Source of the DNA: an uncultured Methanoregula sp.
GTDB lineage: Archaea > Halobacteriota > Methanomicrobia > Methanomicrobiales > Methanospirillaceae
Assembly (NCBI RefSeq): GCF_963677065.1
Contig: NZ_OY781872.1
Location: forward strand, 1,049,419-1,113,418
Direction of reading: 5' to 3'
Length of the DNA: 64,000 nucleotides
Shown here: one piece after another, positions 54,160-63,016 of the stretch
Layout of the letters: each line of letters starts with the position of its first letter
Position numbering within the stretch: the first letter of the stretch is position 1
Notes under the pieces: model-generated
What the model was told of the DNA's origin: nothing
The model's input: only the letters and a program-made list of their open reading frames with translations
Databases searched by the model: none
Translations under genes and position numbers: made by a program

Positions 54160-54375
54160 ATGACTATGCGTTTGCAGGAAAAACAGGGTCTCCAGGTAGA
54201 GCAGGACCTCCAGTACCTTACCCGGACCCTCACCTCCGACAATATCGATACCGGGCTGATGTTTGCCCCCGGTCGGAGCATACGGTCATGCACCCCATCG
54301 CTTGCGGCAAATCCGGGTGCGGGCCCCCTCGTCAGCGAGCGGCTGAAGCGCATTCGAGTGCCCCCAACTCCGTGA
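54160..54375 (+). CDS. Small hypothetical protein, probably leaderless
   Basis: A 71-residue soluble protein (MTMRLQEKQGLQVEQDLQYL...) with an amphipathic N-terminal helix and a Pro/Gly/Ser-rich C-terminal half. The strong TATA box right before it supports a real gene. No family recognised. The ATG at 54166 is the alternative start. Confidence 0.5.
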   Translation: MTMRLQEKQGLQVEQDLQYLTRTLTSDNIDTGLMFAPGRSIRSCTPSLAANPGAGPLVSERLKRIRVPPTP

Positions 54376-54442
54376 GCCCGCATCGGCAGAAGGAATGCCC
54401 TTTTTGCCGGTAGCCGGGATTCCATTCTCCTTCTTGGTGATT

Positions 54443-55282
54443 CTAAAGTGAAATCGGGAGCTGCAGCTCGGTCAGCAGTTCCTCGTCCGGCACTTTTCCC
54501 GGCTCATTGTAGTAGAGCTCCTTTCCCTGACCTGCTATCGCAAACTCCCGCTCCTCAGCGTATGCCATGACCCGGCTCCAGGCCCCGTGAAGCCCGGTAT
54601 ACGGTCCCTTGTATACTGCCGAGAGGGCTTTTCCACCGGGAATCGTCCGGAGCGCGATCTGCTGGTCGGTGATTACGACCCGGCCCGATACCGGGATTGC
54701 GCATTCCACATCAGCGTCCTTCTCCCGGTAATCATCATCATGGTAGATTGACATGAACGGCCCCGTCACGGTGACTGCGGGAGACCGGTTCTCGGGGATC
54801 GCGAGCTGGCCGCAGAGATCCTGGCCGAGTTTACAGATGACCTCGGCATAGACGCCTTTGTCCCGTTTACTGATCACCCTGAGGGGTGCAACTTCTTTTA
54901 CAACTGGTTCAGCAAGTGACATGTACAAAACCTCCAGGGAGGCATCCGGGGATTCCAGGATCGCCTCGATCTGCTGTAACCGGCTGACTTCGGCCCGGAT
55001 CTCCCGCCGCTTCCGCTCAAAGAGCCTGCGGATGGTCTCGCTGTCCTGCCTCTCCTTAGCAGCAAGGATCGCCCCGACATCGTCGAGTGCAAAGCCGACC
55101 GTGCAGAGGGTCTTGATGGAGACACCCATTGGGATCTGTTCCCCGGTATAGTAGCGATACCCGGTGATGACATCCCGGACCAGCGGGACCAAGAGGCCCC
55201 GCTCATCGTAGAGCCGGAGTGCTTTTGGCGAGAGGCGGGTGATGAGCGAGAACTTTCCAATGGGAATCCGGTCAACTGCCAT
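54443..55282 (-). CDS. MerR-type regulator with GyrI-like effector domain
   Basis: A 279-residue regulator starting at MAVDRIPIGKFSLITRLSPKALRLYDERGLLVP. The MerR winged helix (residues 8-75) and a dimerisation coiled coil (RRLFERKRREIRAEVSRLQQIEAIL) precede a GyrI-like ligand-binding domain (VYAEVICKLGQDLCGQLAI...VYKGPYTGLHGAWSRVMAYAEEREFAIAGQGKELYYNEP), the layout of BmrR-type multidrug sensors. It likely senses a cationic drug-like molecule and might control a nearby exporter such as the MFS gene at 58384; that is inference. Confidence 0.9.
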   Translation of the reverse strand: MAVDRIPIGKFSLITRLSPKALRLYDERGLLVPLVRDVITGYRYYTGEQIPMGVSIKTLCTVGFALDDVGAILAAKERQDSETIRRLFERKRREIRAEVSRLQQIEAILESPDASLEVLYMSLAEPVVKEVAPLRVISKRDKGVYAEVICKLGQDLCGQLAIPENRSPAVTVTGPFMSIYHDDDYREKDADVECAIPVSGRVVITDQQIALRTIPGGKALSAVYKGPYTGLHGAWSRVMAYAEEREFAIAGQGKELYYNEPGKVPDEELLTELQLPISL

Positions 55283-55401
55283 GGTTACACAAAAATATGC
55301 TTCTGGAAATGATATAGGGTGCCGCAGTCTCCCCCGGGGGAAGGTACGGACCCGGCTGCATGAGGGCAGAATAACACCCGTAGGTGAAAAAGAAAAAAGA
55401 A

Positions 55402-56238
55402 TTATTCCGGGAATGCCCGGCAGACCCACAGGTCATAGATCGGGTCGGCCGGGTTTGCGGTTATTTCAACCCTGCGGCCCATCTCCTCTCCCCAGGTTCT
55501 GATGAGCAGGGCCTCGGGCTCCGTCCCGACCGTTATGAGCGTCTCTTTTGTTACCGCGAAGAGTTCGCTCACGATCTGCTGCCACATGTCCTCTGAGAAT
55601 GTGTTGATCTCGCCCATCATGATCCCGATGCCTTTCGGGACCGGATCGATATATGCGGAAGTCTTCATCGCATCGAGCCACATTGTCTCCTCCGGAAGGA
55701 GACGGCCCGTGGAAAGTCCGAGGGAGAGGAGTGCATCGTCATTGTCGTACGAGAGCGGGGAGAAGCCGAGGTCCCGGAGCACGAGCGAACCCACGCCCGA
55801 GCCGCAGCAGCAGTCGATGCAGGTCTCGTTCTTTCCCTCCTTCCAGAACCCTTTGATGAGGTTTGTCAGGATTCCCCGCCGCTTGGGGTTGAGGTCTTCG
55901 AGAGCCGGCGGGACTTCGGTCATCAGCTCCCTGCTGTAATACTCCCGCACCGCTGCTGCCCAGACAGCCCGGTCCTCCTGGTAAATCTCCCCGTTCAGGC
56001 TCTCGAACTTATCAATGAGAACCGCGCTCGGATTCCGGCAAAGGAACGATCCGGCAATCCAGCAGTCGCCGTTTTTGAACGCAAGGGCGAGAGGTTCTTC
56101 CTTCTCATCGAGGAGGAACCGGCCCTCGTCTCCCCCCGACAGGGTAAGGGTGGTGTTATACCGGGAATCGGGAAGTACCGAGAACTGGGGTTCAACAAAT
56201 ACAAGCTCTTCCACACCTAAGATTTCTGCTGCTTTCAT
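55402..56238 (-). CDS. Methyltransferase-like protein
   Basis: A 278-residue protein. A central ETCIDCCCGSGVGSLVLRDLGFSPLSYDNDDALLSLG segment resembles SAM-binding motif I (DxxCGxG) followed by the acidic ribose-binding strand. The N-terminal ~110 residues form an unknown domain. It ends an overlapping three-gene unit (apgM, beta-helix protein, this gene). Substrate is unknown. Confidence 0.75.
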   Translation of the reverse strand: MKAAEILGVEELVFVEPQFSVLPDSRYNTTLTLSGGDEGRFLLDEKEEPLALAFKNGDCWIAGSFLCRNPSAVLIDKFESLNGEIYQEDRAVWAAAVREYYSRELMTEVPPALEDLNPKRRGILTNLIKGFWKEGKNETCIDCCCGSGVGSLVLRDLGFSPLSYDNDDALLSLGLSTGRLLPEETMWLDAMKTSAYIDPVPKGIGIMMGEINTFSEDMWQQIVSELFAVTKETLITVGTEPEALLIRTWGEEMGRRVEITANPADPIYDLWVCRAFPE

Positions 56239-57083
56239 GATCCACGCTCGATCCGCAACCCGTGCGGGGCTTCGATCGTCCCGTCCACTTTTGCATCCTC
56301 GTGGAGCACGATGGACCTGGCGATGACGTCGCCCAGGATATGGGCGCCTTTTTTCACGTGGACGGTACTGCCGCTCTCCACGTTCCCGTGGACGGTGACG
56401 CCATCCACGACCGTGATCCGGTTCTTTGCCCGGAGACTGCCGAAGATGACCGAGTTCTGCTGTACGTCAATGGAACCGGCCCGGATGTTGCCGTGGAGCC
56501 GGCAGCCTTTCCCGATCTTCATCGTGGACGGGACAGAGAAGAGTTTCATGTTGAGTTTCGAGCGGGCCGGGATCATGAGGGGGATCTCCATCCTCTCTTC
56601 CTCGTCTTCGCTGAAGAGATCGTCAAGGATCCGGTCGAGTTCCTTCTCGTTCTCGATCCGGAGGAGGGTCATCAGATAGATGATGATGAACATGTAGACC
56701 GGGATCGGGTTTCTCACTTCGATATCGCCTTTGGCTTCGAAACCGTCCTTTATCTCGACCTTCTCGCCGATGTCAAGGGCCCCGTTCACGGCAAGTTTCC
56801 CGTTGATCCTGACGCCTTCCCCGATGTAGGCATCCTCTTTTGCAATAACGTCGCTCCCGATCTCGCACCAGTTCCCGATCCGGGCATCGCCGTTCGCCCA
56901 GACATACTCGCGGATCTTCGTAGACTCTCCCACATACACGTTTGCTCCCCGGAGGCCGTAGTCGATCTGGCAGAACTCGCCGATCACGATGTTCCGGTCG
57001 GTCTTGAGGCTGTGTTCCTGCAGCTCGGTGCCGTCAGGGAGGAGGCAGTGGTTGTGCCAGTTCTTTACGGATCGTTCTCTCAT
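56235..57083 (-). CDS. Left-handed beta-helix / bactofilin-like polymer-forming protein
   Basis: A 282-residue protein. The N-terminal part is a series of hexapeptide-like repeats (VIGEFCQIDYGLRGANVYVGESTKIREYVWANGDARIGNWCEIGSDV), interrupted by a hydrophobic segment (IPVYMFIIIYLMTLLRI, about residues 137-153) and a charged stretch, then more repeats (IRAGSIDVQQNSVIFGSLRAKNRITVVDGVTVHGNV). It may assemble or scaffold at the membrane. ATG 57083 follows GGGGAA. It overlaps both neighbours' ends (ATGA at 56235). Confidence 0.82.
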   Translation of the reverse strand: MRERSVKNWHNHCLLPDGTELQEHSLKTDRNIVIGEFCQIDYGLRGANVYVGESTKIREYVWANGDARIGNWCEIGSDVIAKEDAYIGEGVRINGKLAVNGALDIGEKVEIKDGFEAKGDIEVRNPIPVYMFIIIYLMTLLRIENEKELDRILDDLFSEDEEERMEIPLMIPARSKLNMKLFSVPSTMKIGKGCRLHGNIRAGSIDVQQNSVIFGSLRAKNRITVVDGVTVHGNVESGSTVHVKKGAHILGDVIARSIVLHEDAKVDGTIEAPHGLRIERGS

Positions 57084-57102
57084 CGTTCCCCGGAAAATGT
57101 TG

Positions 57103-58338
57103 TTATGCACCAAACTTGTGGGCCTTGTTGATCAGATCGAGCGCGATCGGCATCAGGGCGGTGCCGGTGATCCTGTTGAGACCGCCCTTCGCGCAGTGGT
57201 ATTCATCGTAGTGGACCACATCGTCCATCCGGACCCCGTCGCCCCGGATCAGGACCGGGACCGGGTCGGCCGAGTGGTCCTTGATGGTGCAGGGAGTGGA
57301 ATGGTCGCCGCAGATGATGATGATGGTGTCTTTCAGGGCCAGCAGGGGTTCGAGTTCGGCATCCACCTTCTCGATGAAATCCCGCTTCTGCTCGGCAAGC
57401 CCGTCATGGCCGGACTCATCTGCTCCCTTGATGTTCATCAGTACGAAGTCTTTGGTCTTCAGCTCGGCGATAGCCGCTGCAACCTTTCCTTTGACATTGC
57501 TGTTCACCGAGCCGGTAATACCCGGGATCTCGATGTGGGGCAGGCCGACCGCCCTTCCGATGCCCGTGATGAGACTTGCCGCGGATATGACCGATCCCGA
57601 GAGGCCGTATTTCTTCTGGAACGGTTCAAAGTCGCCCATCTCCCCGGCGCCCCGCATCAGGACGATGTTGGCCGGGTTCTGCCCTGCCTTGAGCCGGTCC
57701 ACGTTTATTGCGTGGTCGAAGAGGATCTTCGTGGACTGCTTCACGAACTCGTTGCAGACCGCCGCAGTCTTCTCTTCTTTTTCACCCTTACGGACCGCTT
57801 TCACCGTGAGCGGGGGAACGCCCTCTTTCTTCGGGTCATTCGAGGATACACAGTGGCTGAGGCCATCGCCTTCGAGTGCAAGGGCAGCCCGGTGGCCGGC
57901 GCCCGAGCGGAAGATGAACTCCACGCCGAACTTCGAGAGATCGACGCCGTCCTGGATCGCTTTGCTTAAGGCCGCGGTGTCATGGATCCTGCCTGCCCGC
58001 CGGTCGATGACCTGGCCCTGGGGGCTGATGGTTGCATAGTTGCAGCGGAACCCGATCATGCCGGCTTTCATGTCAATGCCGGTCCCAACGCATTCGAGCG
58101 GGCCCCGACCGGTGTAGTACTTGTAGGGGTCGTAGCCGAGAAGGGCGAGATGGGCAGTATCGGACCCGGGGCGGACACCGGGTGAGATGGTGTCCATGAT
58201 CCCGCAGATTCCTTCGGCCGCGAGCTTGTCGAGGACCGGTTTTCTTGCGGCGGAGAGCGGGGTCTTGCCCCCGAGCGCCGGGCAGGGACGATCGGAGATC
58301 CCGTCCAGCACGAGAAAGAGGATCTTAGTGGCGGTCAT
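57103..58338 (-). CDS. apgM: 2,3-bisphosphoglycerate-independent phosphoglycerate mutase, archaeal type
   Basis: A 411-residue metalloenzyme of the alkaline-phosphatase superfamily that interconverts 3- and 2-phosphoglycerate. Motifs: KILFLVLDGISDRP with metal-binding Asp, GVRPGSDTAHLALLGYDP with the catalytic Ser, NIKGADESGHDG, and IIICGDHSTPCTIKDHSADPVPVLI. ATG 58338 (MTATKILFL) is chosen; a TATA-like box lies about 26-30 nt upstream, so it may be leaderless. It heads the operon with the beta-helix and methyltransferase-like genes. Confidence 0.94.
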   Translation of the reverse strand: MTATKILFLVLDGISDRPCPALGGKTPLSAARKPVLDKLAAEGICGIMDTISPGVRPGSDTAHLALLGYDPYKYYTGRGPLECVGTGIDMKAGMIGFRCNYATISPQGQVIDRRAGRIHDTAALSKAIQDGVDLSKFGVEFIFRSGAGHRAALALEGDGLSHCVSSNDPKKEGVPPLTVKAVRKGEKEEKTAAVCNEFVKQSTKILFDHAINVDRLKAGQNPANIVLMRGAGEMGDFEPFQKKYGLSGSVISAASLITGIGRAVGLPHIEIPGITGSVNSNVKGKVAAAIAELKTKDFVLMNIKGADESGHDGLAEQKRDFIEKVDAELEPLLALKDTIIIICGDHSTPCTIKDHSADPVPVLIRGDGVRMDDVVHYDEYHCAKGGLNRITGTALMPIALDLINKAHKFGA

Positions 58339-58383
58339 TCGTATGGAATGGTTGGGCACGAAGGGGTAATATGGTTTCCCCGG

Positions 58384-59805
58384 TCACCCGTCACTCTTCT
58401 TCCGGTCCGGTACTATCGCTGAGAGCAGCAGAGGAAGCACGGACAGGACAAGGCCGGCCGCCATCGTGAAATGGAATCCGGCAAGGAATTTCGCCGGGCC
58501 GAGATCGGAAAATGGCACGATCCCGCCGGCATCTGCGGTTGCCAGGGTGAAGATTGCTGCGTACAGCGCTGTCCCGAGTACCCCGCCAAAGTAGATGGAA
58601 GTCACCATCAGCGAGGAGCCGGTTCCTTCCTCTCCCGGAGGAGCGCTCTCAATGATCCGGCTGGTGCCCGGCCCTGCTGCGATCCCGAAGGATGCACCCA
58701 TCAGGACGAGACCGGCAAGCAGGGGTACGATACCGCTTTCCGGGACAAGGAGCGCGAAGATCGCGCTGTACAGGACGACCAGCACGCACCCTACCACGGC
58801 GAACATCCTGCGGCCGGATCGGTCCGACCACTGCCCGAACGGGATGCTTAAGAGTGCGATGAAGACCGGCGGGATCAGGAGATAGAGGCCAGATATGGTA
58901 AAGTCCAGGTGCATCATGGTTGTCAGGTAGAACGGGAGGAGATACAGGATGCCCATGAAGACTACGTTCATCAGCAGGAATGCCGCAAGTACGGATGAAA
59001 ATTTCCAAGCTGCAAAGATCCGGATATTGATGAACGGTTCCGGTGTCGTGAGCTCGCGGATGACGAACAGCGCCGTGCACAGCAGGAAGAGCGCGATGCA
59101 GCCGATGATCAGCGGATCTGCCATCCCGCGACCCGGCTCCTCCTCGAGCGTGAACGTGAAGAGGACCATGGCACAAAACAGCAGGATGGCGCCCGGGTAA
59201 TCGAAGGACGCCCTGCGGACCGTCTCTGGTTCATCGCCCGGGATCACGCGGGCTGCAAAGAGGATCCCGAGGATCCCTATGGGTATATTGACAAGGAAGA
59301 TCCAGTGCCACGAGAGATGCTGGGTGAGGATGCCACCAATCGCCGGTCCGGCGGCAAAGCCGATCGAACTTGTTGCAGCAATGACGCCGAGGGCTGCCCC
59401 GAGCATCTCCTTTGGGAGATAGCGGACGCAGAGGAGCGGGGCAACGGCTGCGATCATTGCGGCTCCGAGCCCCTGGATGAGCCGTGCGGCAAGCAGAATG
59501 TCAAGCGACGGGGCAAGTCCGCAGGCAGCTGAACTGATGGTGAAGATTGCAAACCCTGAAAGGAAGAGCCGCTTGGCAAGCCCCCGGTCTGCGAGTTTCC
59601 CGAAGACGAGCAGGAGACCTGCCATCATTAAGAGATAGGTGATGATCACCCACGCGATCGTCCCGGTATCCGTATCGAAATACGTTGCCATGGTCGGGAG
59701 CGCCACGTTCACGATCGAACCGTCGATCCCGTCCATAACGACTCCGAGGGCTACGGCTCCGAGGAGAAGCTTCTGCTTCACGGGATCGGTGATGATGGAT
59801 GACAT
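58384..59805 (-). CDS. MFS drug exporter (DHA2/EmrB type)
   Basis: A 473-residue, roughly 14-helix transporter. Signatures: VVMDGIDGSIVNVALPTMATYF, motif A VFGKLADRGLAKRLFL, motif C-like RLIQGLGAAMIAAVAPLLCVRYLP and FAAGPAIGGILTQHLSWHWIFLVNIPIG. It exports toxic compounds using the proton gradient. A 362-nt region upstream (59806-60167) contains a candidate operator at 60028-60056. The MerR-GyrI regulator 3 kb away could act on it. Confidence 0.92.
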   Translation of the reverse strand: MSSIITDPVKQKLLLGAVALGVVMDGIDGSIVNVALPTMATYFDTDTGTIAWVIITYLLMMAGLLLVFGKLADRGLAKRLFLSGFAIFTISSAACGLAPSLDILLAARLIQGLGAAMIAAVAPLLCVRYLPKEMLGAALGVIAATSSIGFAAGPAIGGILTQHLSWHWIFLVNIPIGILGILFAARVIPGDEPETVRRASFDYPGAILLFCAMVLFTFTLEEEPGRGMADPLIIGCIALFLLCTALFVIRELTTPEPFINIRIFAAWKFSSVLAAFLLMNVVFMGILYLLPFYLTTMMHLDFTISGLYLLIPPVFIALLSIPFGQWSDRSGRRMFAVVGCVLVVLYSAIFALLVPESGIVPLLAGLVLMGASFGIAAGPGTSRIIESAPPGEEGTGSSLMVTSIYFGGVLGTALYAAIFTLATADAGGIVPFSDLGPAKFLAGFHFTMAAGLVLSVLPLLLSAIVPDRKKSDG

Positions 59806-60027
59806 GCGGTATATGGTATTGATTGCGAAACCACATGAGCGTTCGGAGCCCGGACTTCGGGCCGGGAAACAACCGGTTCTTTTTTCAGTACCGCTCTGCA
59901 GCTGGGAGTGCTCCCGGAAAAAATTTCAATCACCCCCGTAACCCCTGTTTGAAATTTTTCATGCAGGGTATGGTTGATCAACCAGACTGTCCACGCCGGA
60001 GAAAACAGAACAGTGTCAGTTGTACAG

Positions 60028-60056
60028 CCGATTGTAGGATAATTATCCGATTGTAG
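60028..60056. promoter_or_regulatory. Candidate operator: palindrome flanked by direct repeats
   Basis: A perfect 12-bp palindrome GGATAATTATCC (60037-60048) is bordered by two direct copies of CCGATTGTAG (60028-60037 and 60047-60056). It lies in the 362-nt gene-free spacer between rps3ae and the MFS exporter start, on the minus strand about 220 nt upstream of the exporter. The regular layout suggests a protein-binding site. No other strong feature is visible in 59806-60167. Confidence 0.45.
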
Positions 60057-60167
60057 CCTCTCTAACTAACACCCTCCGGTCCTGCCAAAAATTTTCCAAC
60101 CGGGTTTTGGATAAAAAAACCGTACGGAAACCGGCCGGTACCGTAATAATAAGGAAATAAAAAAAAG

Positions 60168-60773
60168 TTAGCTGGTGTCGACCGGTGCTGCCACCTGTTC
60201 GACCTTGGACTTGATGACCTCGACCCTGCGGGTGGGGTAGATGGTCTTGACTGCCTTGAAGAGATCCCGTGAGATCTCACCCGAGACAATGCTGTTGAGG
60301 AGCGTTGTTAAGTCCCAGGCCTGTGCCTGGGCCGTGAGCGCTGCGGTGATGACGCCGCGGATTGCGTGCTCCTGGGCAATGTTTGCCCGGGCAAACGTGT
60401 AGCAGCTGATGGTCATCTGGACTTTCTTGTTGTCCTTGGTCACGATCGGAACGTGACAGTCAACACGGGAGCTCCGGCGCTTGACGAGCGAGCGGAGGTA
60501 GTCGCGGGTGACTTCGTGGCCCACGAACTCGGTGTAGGCTGCGTCGCCTGTTACTGTCGCGATCTTGAAGCTCATCTTGATGTGCTGCTTTGCGTAGTCA
60601 TTGGTGATCTCGCCGAGCGTTGCGGTCATGATCCTGCCGACAACGCTCTCAGCATCGTTTGCAATGGTATCGCCGATGTACGCCTTGCCGAGGTTGTCGG
60701 GGACGTGCACCTTGTACCAGCTCTTGGCTTTCCAGCCTTCAACTCTTCTTCCAACCTGTTTCTTCTTTGCCAT
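60168..60773 (-). CDS. rps3ae: 30S ribosomal protein S3Ae (eS1)
   Basis: A 201-residue archaeal/eukaryotic ribosomal protein. It starts MAKKKQVGRRVEGWKAKSWYKVHVP, with GRIMTATLGEITNDYAKQHIKMSFKIATVTGD and LVKRRSSRVDCHVPIVTKDNKKVQMTISCYTFARA. An in-frame upstream ATG at 60833 is not used because family members begin at 60773. It is last in the operon rps15-recJ-pcc1-rps3ae. Confidence 0.96.
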   Translation of the reverse strand: MAKKKQVGRRVEGWKAKSWYKVHVPDNLGKAYIGDTIANDAESVVGRIMTATLGEITNDYAKQHIKMSFKIATVTGDAAYTEFVGHEVTRDYLRSLVKRRSSRVDCHVPIVTKDNKKVQMTISCYTFARANIAQEHAIRGVITAALTAQAQAWDLTTLLNSIVSGEISRDLFKAVKTIYPTRRVEVIKSKVEQVAAPVDTS

Positions 60774-60777
60774 AGTA

Positions 60778-61017
60778 TCACTCTTCTTGGATTGTCCGGT
60801 TGCGGATGGAACATGCGTCCTCCGCAATTGCAAGGTTCATCAGGTAATCATCCACGGATGCGATGACCGACCGGATCTGTGTGCCGGTTATGGTCGTTCT
60901 GATCCGGTCACCCGTTGCGTCTGTTGCCATGCTGCGCAGGTTGTCCGGCCTTAATGCCGCTGCAATGCAGGCGGCTTCCGAATGGACGGTCGTAATCGTG
61001 CCTTCAATCTGCATCAT
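60778..61017 (-). CDS. pcc1: KEOPS complex subunit Pcc1
   Basis: A 79-residue protein of the Pcc1 family (MQIEGTITTVHSEAACIAAALRPDNL...TTITGTQIRSVIASVDDYLMNLAIAE). Pcc1 dimerises KEOPS, which makes the t6A modification of tRNA. The second ATG at 61014 is an alternative; the first overlaps the recJ stop by four bases. It is followed four bases later by rps3ae. Confidence 0.9.
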   Translation of the reverse strand: MMQIEGTITTVHSEAACIAAALRPDNLRSMATDATGDRIRTTITGTQIRSVIASVDDYLMNLAIAEDACSIRNRTIQEE

Positions 61018-62243
61018 GAGGCAAGCGCCTCCTGCCAGCCTTTCGTGAAGTCGGCTATACGATTGCAGGGGATCGTTGCCCCGGCCCGGAGCAGATGTCC
61101 GCCCCCGGTTCCCCCGCAGGCCTCTGCCAGCTCCCGGACCATGGGCCCGAGGTTTGCAGGGGTTCCCTGCAGAGAGCGTGCCGAAAGATGGCAGAATCCC
61201 TGGCCCTGTGCAAAGACAAGGACCGGGGATTCGTGCGGTATATCCCGTGAAAGGATATCCGCAACATCGCTGGCGAGCATGGCGCCCTGCACTTCGTACA
61301 CCCCGGCTGCACTCTCGTGCTGCCGTGCGCTTTTCACCGCTTCGATGACGCTGACCCGGTGCCGGCGGGTTATCTCCCAGGCTTCCTCGATCCCGACAGA
61401 TGAGCGGAGGCAGAGGGCAGCCCCGATATCGCCGTGGCCGGTCTTGCCGCAGGCATCGATGACCGCTGCAAGGGCATGGGCGTCCTCGATCACCTCGCGC
61501 TGGAGGTGGTAGGTGTCACCGTAGAATGCCGTCAGGCTTCCGGGTTCTGTCCCGGGCGCTGAGTCGATAACTACCCGCGAGAGCAGGGTATCGAGCCGTG
61601 TCTCGTTTGCACCTTTTGCCTGGTCGCGTGCGTGGTCAAGGATGCCGGTGATGACCGGTTCATTGCCGCTGATGCCGCTGAGGTACGGGCTTGTGGCCAT
61701 GTACCACCGCTCGGTCATGTCCCTTCCCGGCAGCGTAAGCCCCCGGTCCGGAACAATGATCCCGTTTGCTATCGCCTCGTTGAAGATCTCGAGGTTCTTG
61801 CCGGCCATTGCCTGGCCGTCGCCAATGATGCCGGGTATCACGAGACCCGCGAGATCGCGGTTGTCCCCGAGCTGCAGGGCGACATAATACGCGGTGCCGG
61901 CAGCAGAGAGCTCCCGGTCGCCATCGATTCCTGCGAGGCGCGGATTGACGTGGAACTCGCCTTCGAAGAGCGGGATGTGGTGATCGACCACCATCGTTGT
62001 CCGGGGCAGGTCTTTTATGCCTGCACCGAGATCGCAGAGAAGGTATGCATCATCGCCGGTGATATCGGCTGCAGTGACTTCCGGGCGGACCCGGAGCCGG
62101 AAACGGATATCTGACCTGAGCATCGCGTGGCAGAGGATCGAGGCAGCGGCTATGCCGTCTGCGTCGTGGTGAGCGATCACCTCGACAAATTCCTGCCTCC
62201 GGATCTTGGAGGCAACGATCTCTGCGGCGGTTTCAAGCGACAT
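61014..62243 (-). CDS. DHH-family RecJ-like exonuclease
   Basis: A 409-residue archaeal RecJ-type phosphoesterase. Metal-binding motifs: EVIAHHDADGIAAASIL, DAYLLCDLGAGI, and MVVDHHIP (DHH). The C-terminal DHHA1 domain holds AEACGGTGGGHLLRAGATIP (GGGH). The relative GAN associates with GINS in the replisome, while other archaeal RecJ proteins degrade ssDNA or RNA. It sits in the ribosomal operon between rps15 and pcc1, a conserved archaeal order. Confidence 0.93.
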   Translation of the reverse strand: MSLETAAEIVASKIRRQEFVEVIAHHDADGIAAASILCHAMLRSDIRFRLRVRPEVTAADITGDDAYLLCDLGAGIKDLPRTTMVVDHHIPLFEGEFHVNPRLAGIDGDRELSAAGTAYYVALQLGDNRDLAGLVIPGIIGDGQAMAGKNLEIFNEAIANGIIVPDRGLTLPGRDMTERWYMATSPYLSGISGNEPVITGILDHARDQAKGANETRLDTLLSRVVIDSAPGTEPGSLTAFYGDTYHLQREVIEDAHALAAVIDACGKTGHGDIGAALCLRSSVGIEEAWEITRRHRVSVIEAVKSARQHESAAGVYEVQGAMLASDVADILSRDIPHESPVLVFAQGQGFCHLSARSLQGTPANLGPMVRELAEACGGTGGGHLLRAGATIPCNRIADFTKGWQEALAS

Positions 62244-62279
62244 GGGCGGTATTGTGGATGACGGATGACTGATGAATGC

Positions 62280-62738
62280 TTAGCGGGACAGCAGGATTTC
62301 TGCGTTCTCGGGCTTGTACACGAACTCCTTGGGCAGCTTCTTGCTTCCCGTGTAGTACTTTACAAGCCTGCGGATCTTGGACTCCACCAGCTGGAGCTGG
62401 CGCTTGTTGTGCAGGTCCTTCTTGTTCTCGGCAAGGTGCTTCCGGAGCCCCAGTGCCTTGACCATCAGATCGCGGAGATCCTCGGGAATCTCGGATGCGG
62501 CCTTGTTCTCTCTCAGGATATCCCCGATGCGCTTGCCGGTGGCAAGTTTTACGTCAGGAACGCCGTAGCGATCCCGGAGAACCAGTCCGATCTTTGCGCT
62601 CGATGCGCCTTCCTTTCTCAGATCCAGGATGATCTTCTCGATCGCCTTTGTGTCCGTGTTGGACCACGCGGGTGCCTGTTTCCGGTAGGGGCGCACGGAG
62701 CATGACTTGCCCCTTCTGCGGGCGTGCATTCGTGCCAT
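62280..62738 (-). CDS. rps15: 30S ribosomal protein S15 (uS15)
   Basis: A 152-residue archaeal/eukaryotic S15 (MARMHARRRGKSCSVRPYRKQAPAW...), with the longer N-terminus of archaea and the conserved LGLRKHLAENKKDLHNKRQLQLVESKIRRLVKYY. It heads the operon to recJ, pcc1 and rps3ae. Confidence 0.97.
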   Translation of the reverse strand: MARMHARRRGKSCSVRPYRKQAPAWSNTDTKAIEKIILDLRKEGASSAKIGLVLRDRYGVPDVKLATGKRIGDILRENKAASEIPEDLRDLMVKALGLRKHLAENKKDLHNKRQLQLVESKIRRLVKYYTGSKKLPKEFVYKPENAEILLSR

Positions 62739-63016
62739 GTATGTAGCCTCCTAGATAGACGAGATCGTAAGTCCAGAAAAGTCGAGTATTGGTTACTGAC
62801 TCCCTGTAATCCCAAAGCCTTAAGTTTTGAGGCAGTGCGGTGTCGCACGTCGGACTTACATCTGTCAGCACATATGAAAAGTGCTTACCATCATTCGACG
62901 GGAGGTATGATAAGGGTTGCGGAGGTGCAGAACCCGGAATCTGCCTGACGGGCAGTATCATCCTGTGTGCGGGTCGCCACGGGTAAATATTACATCCCCC
63001 TTACATCTCATCACTG

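Noticed and set aside
62554..62961. 135-residue minus-strand frame covering the rps15 start
   Set aside because: It overlaps rps15 out of frame; family length and start of S15 at 62738 are clear.
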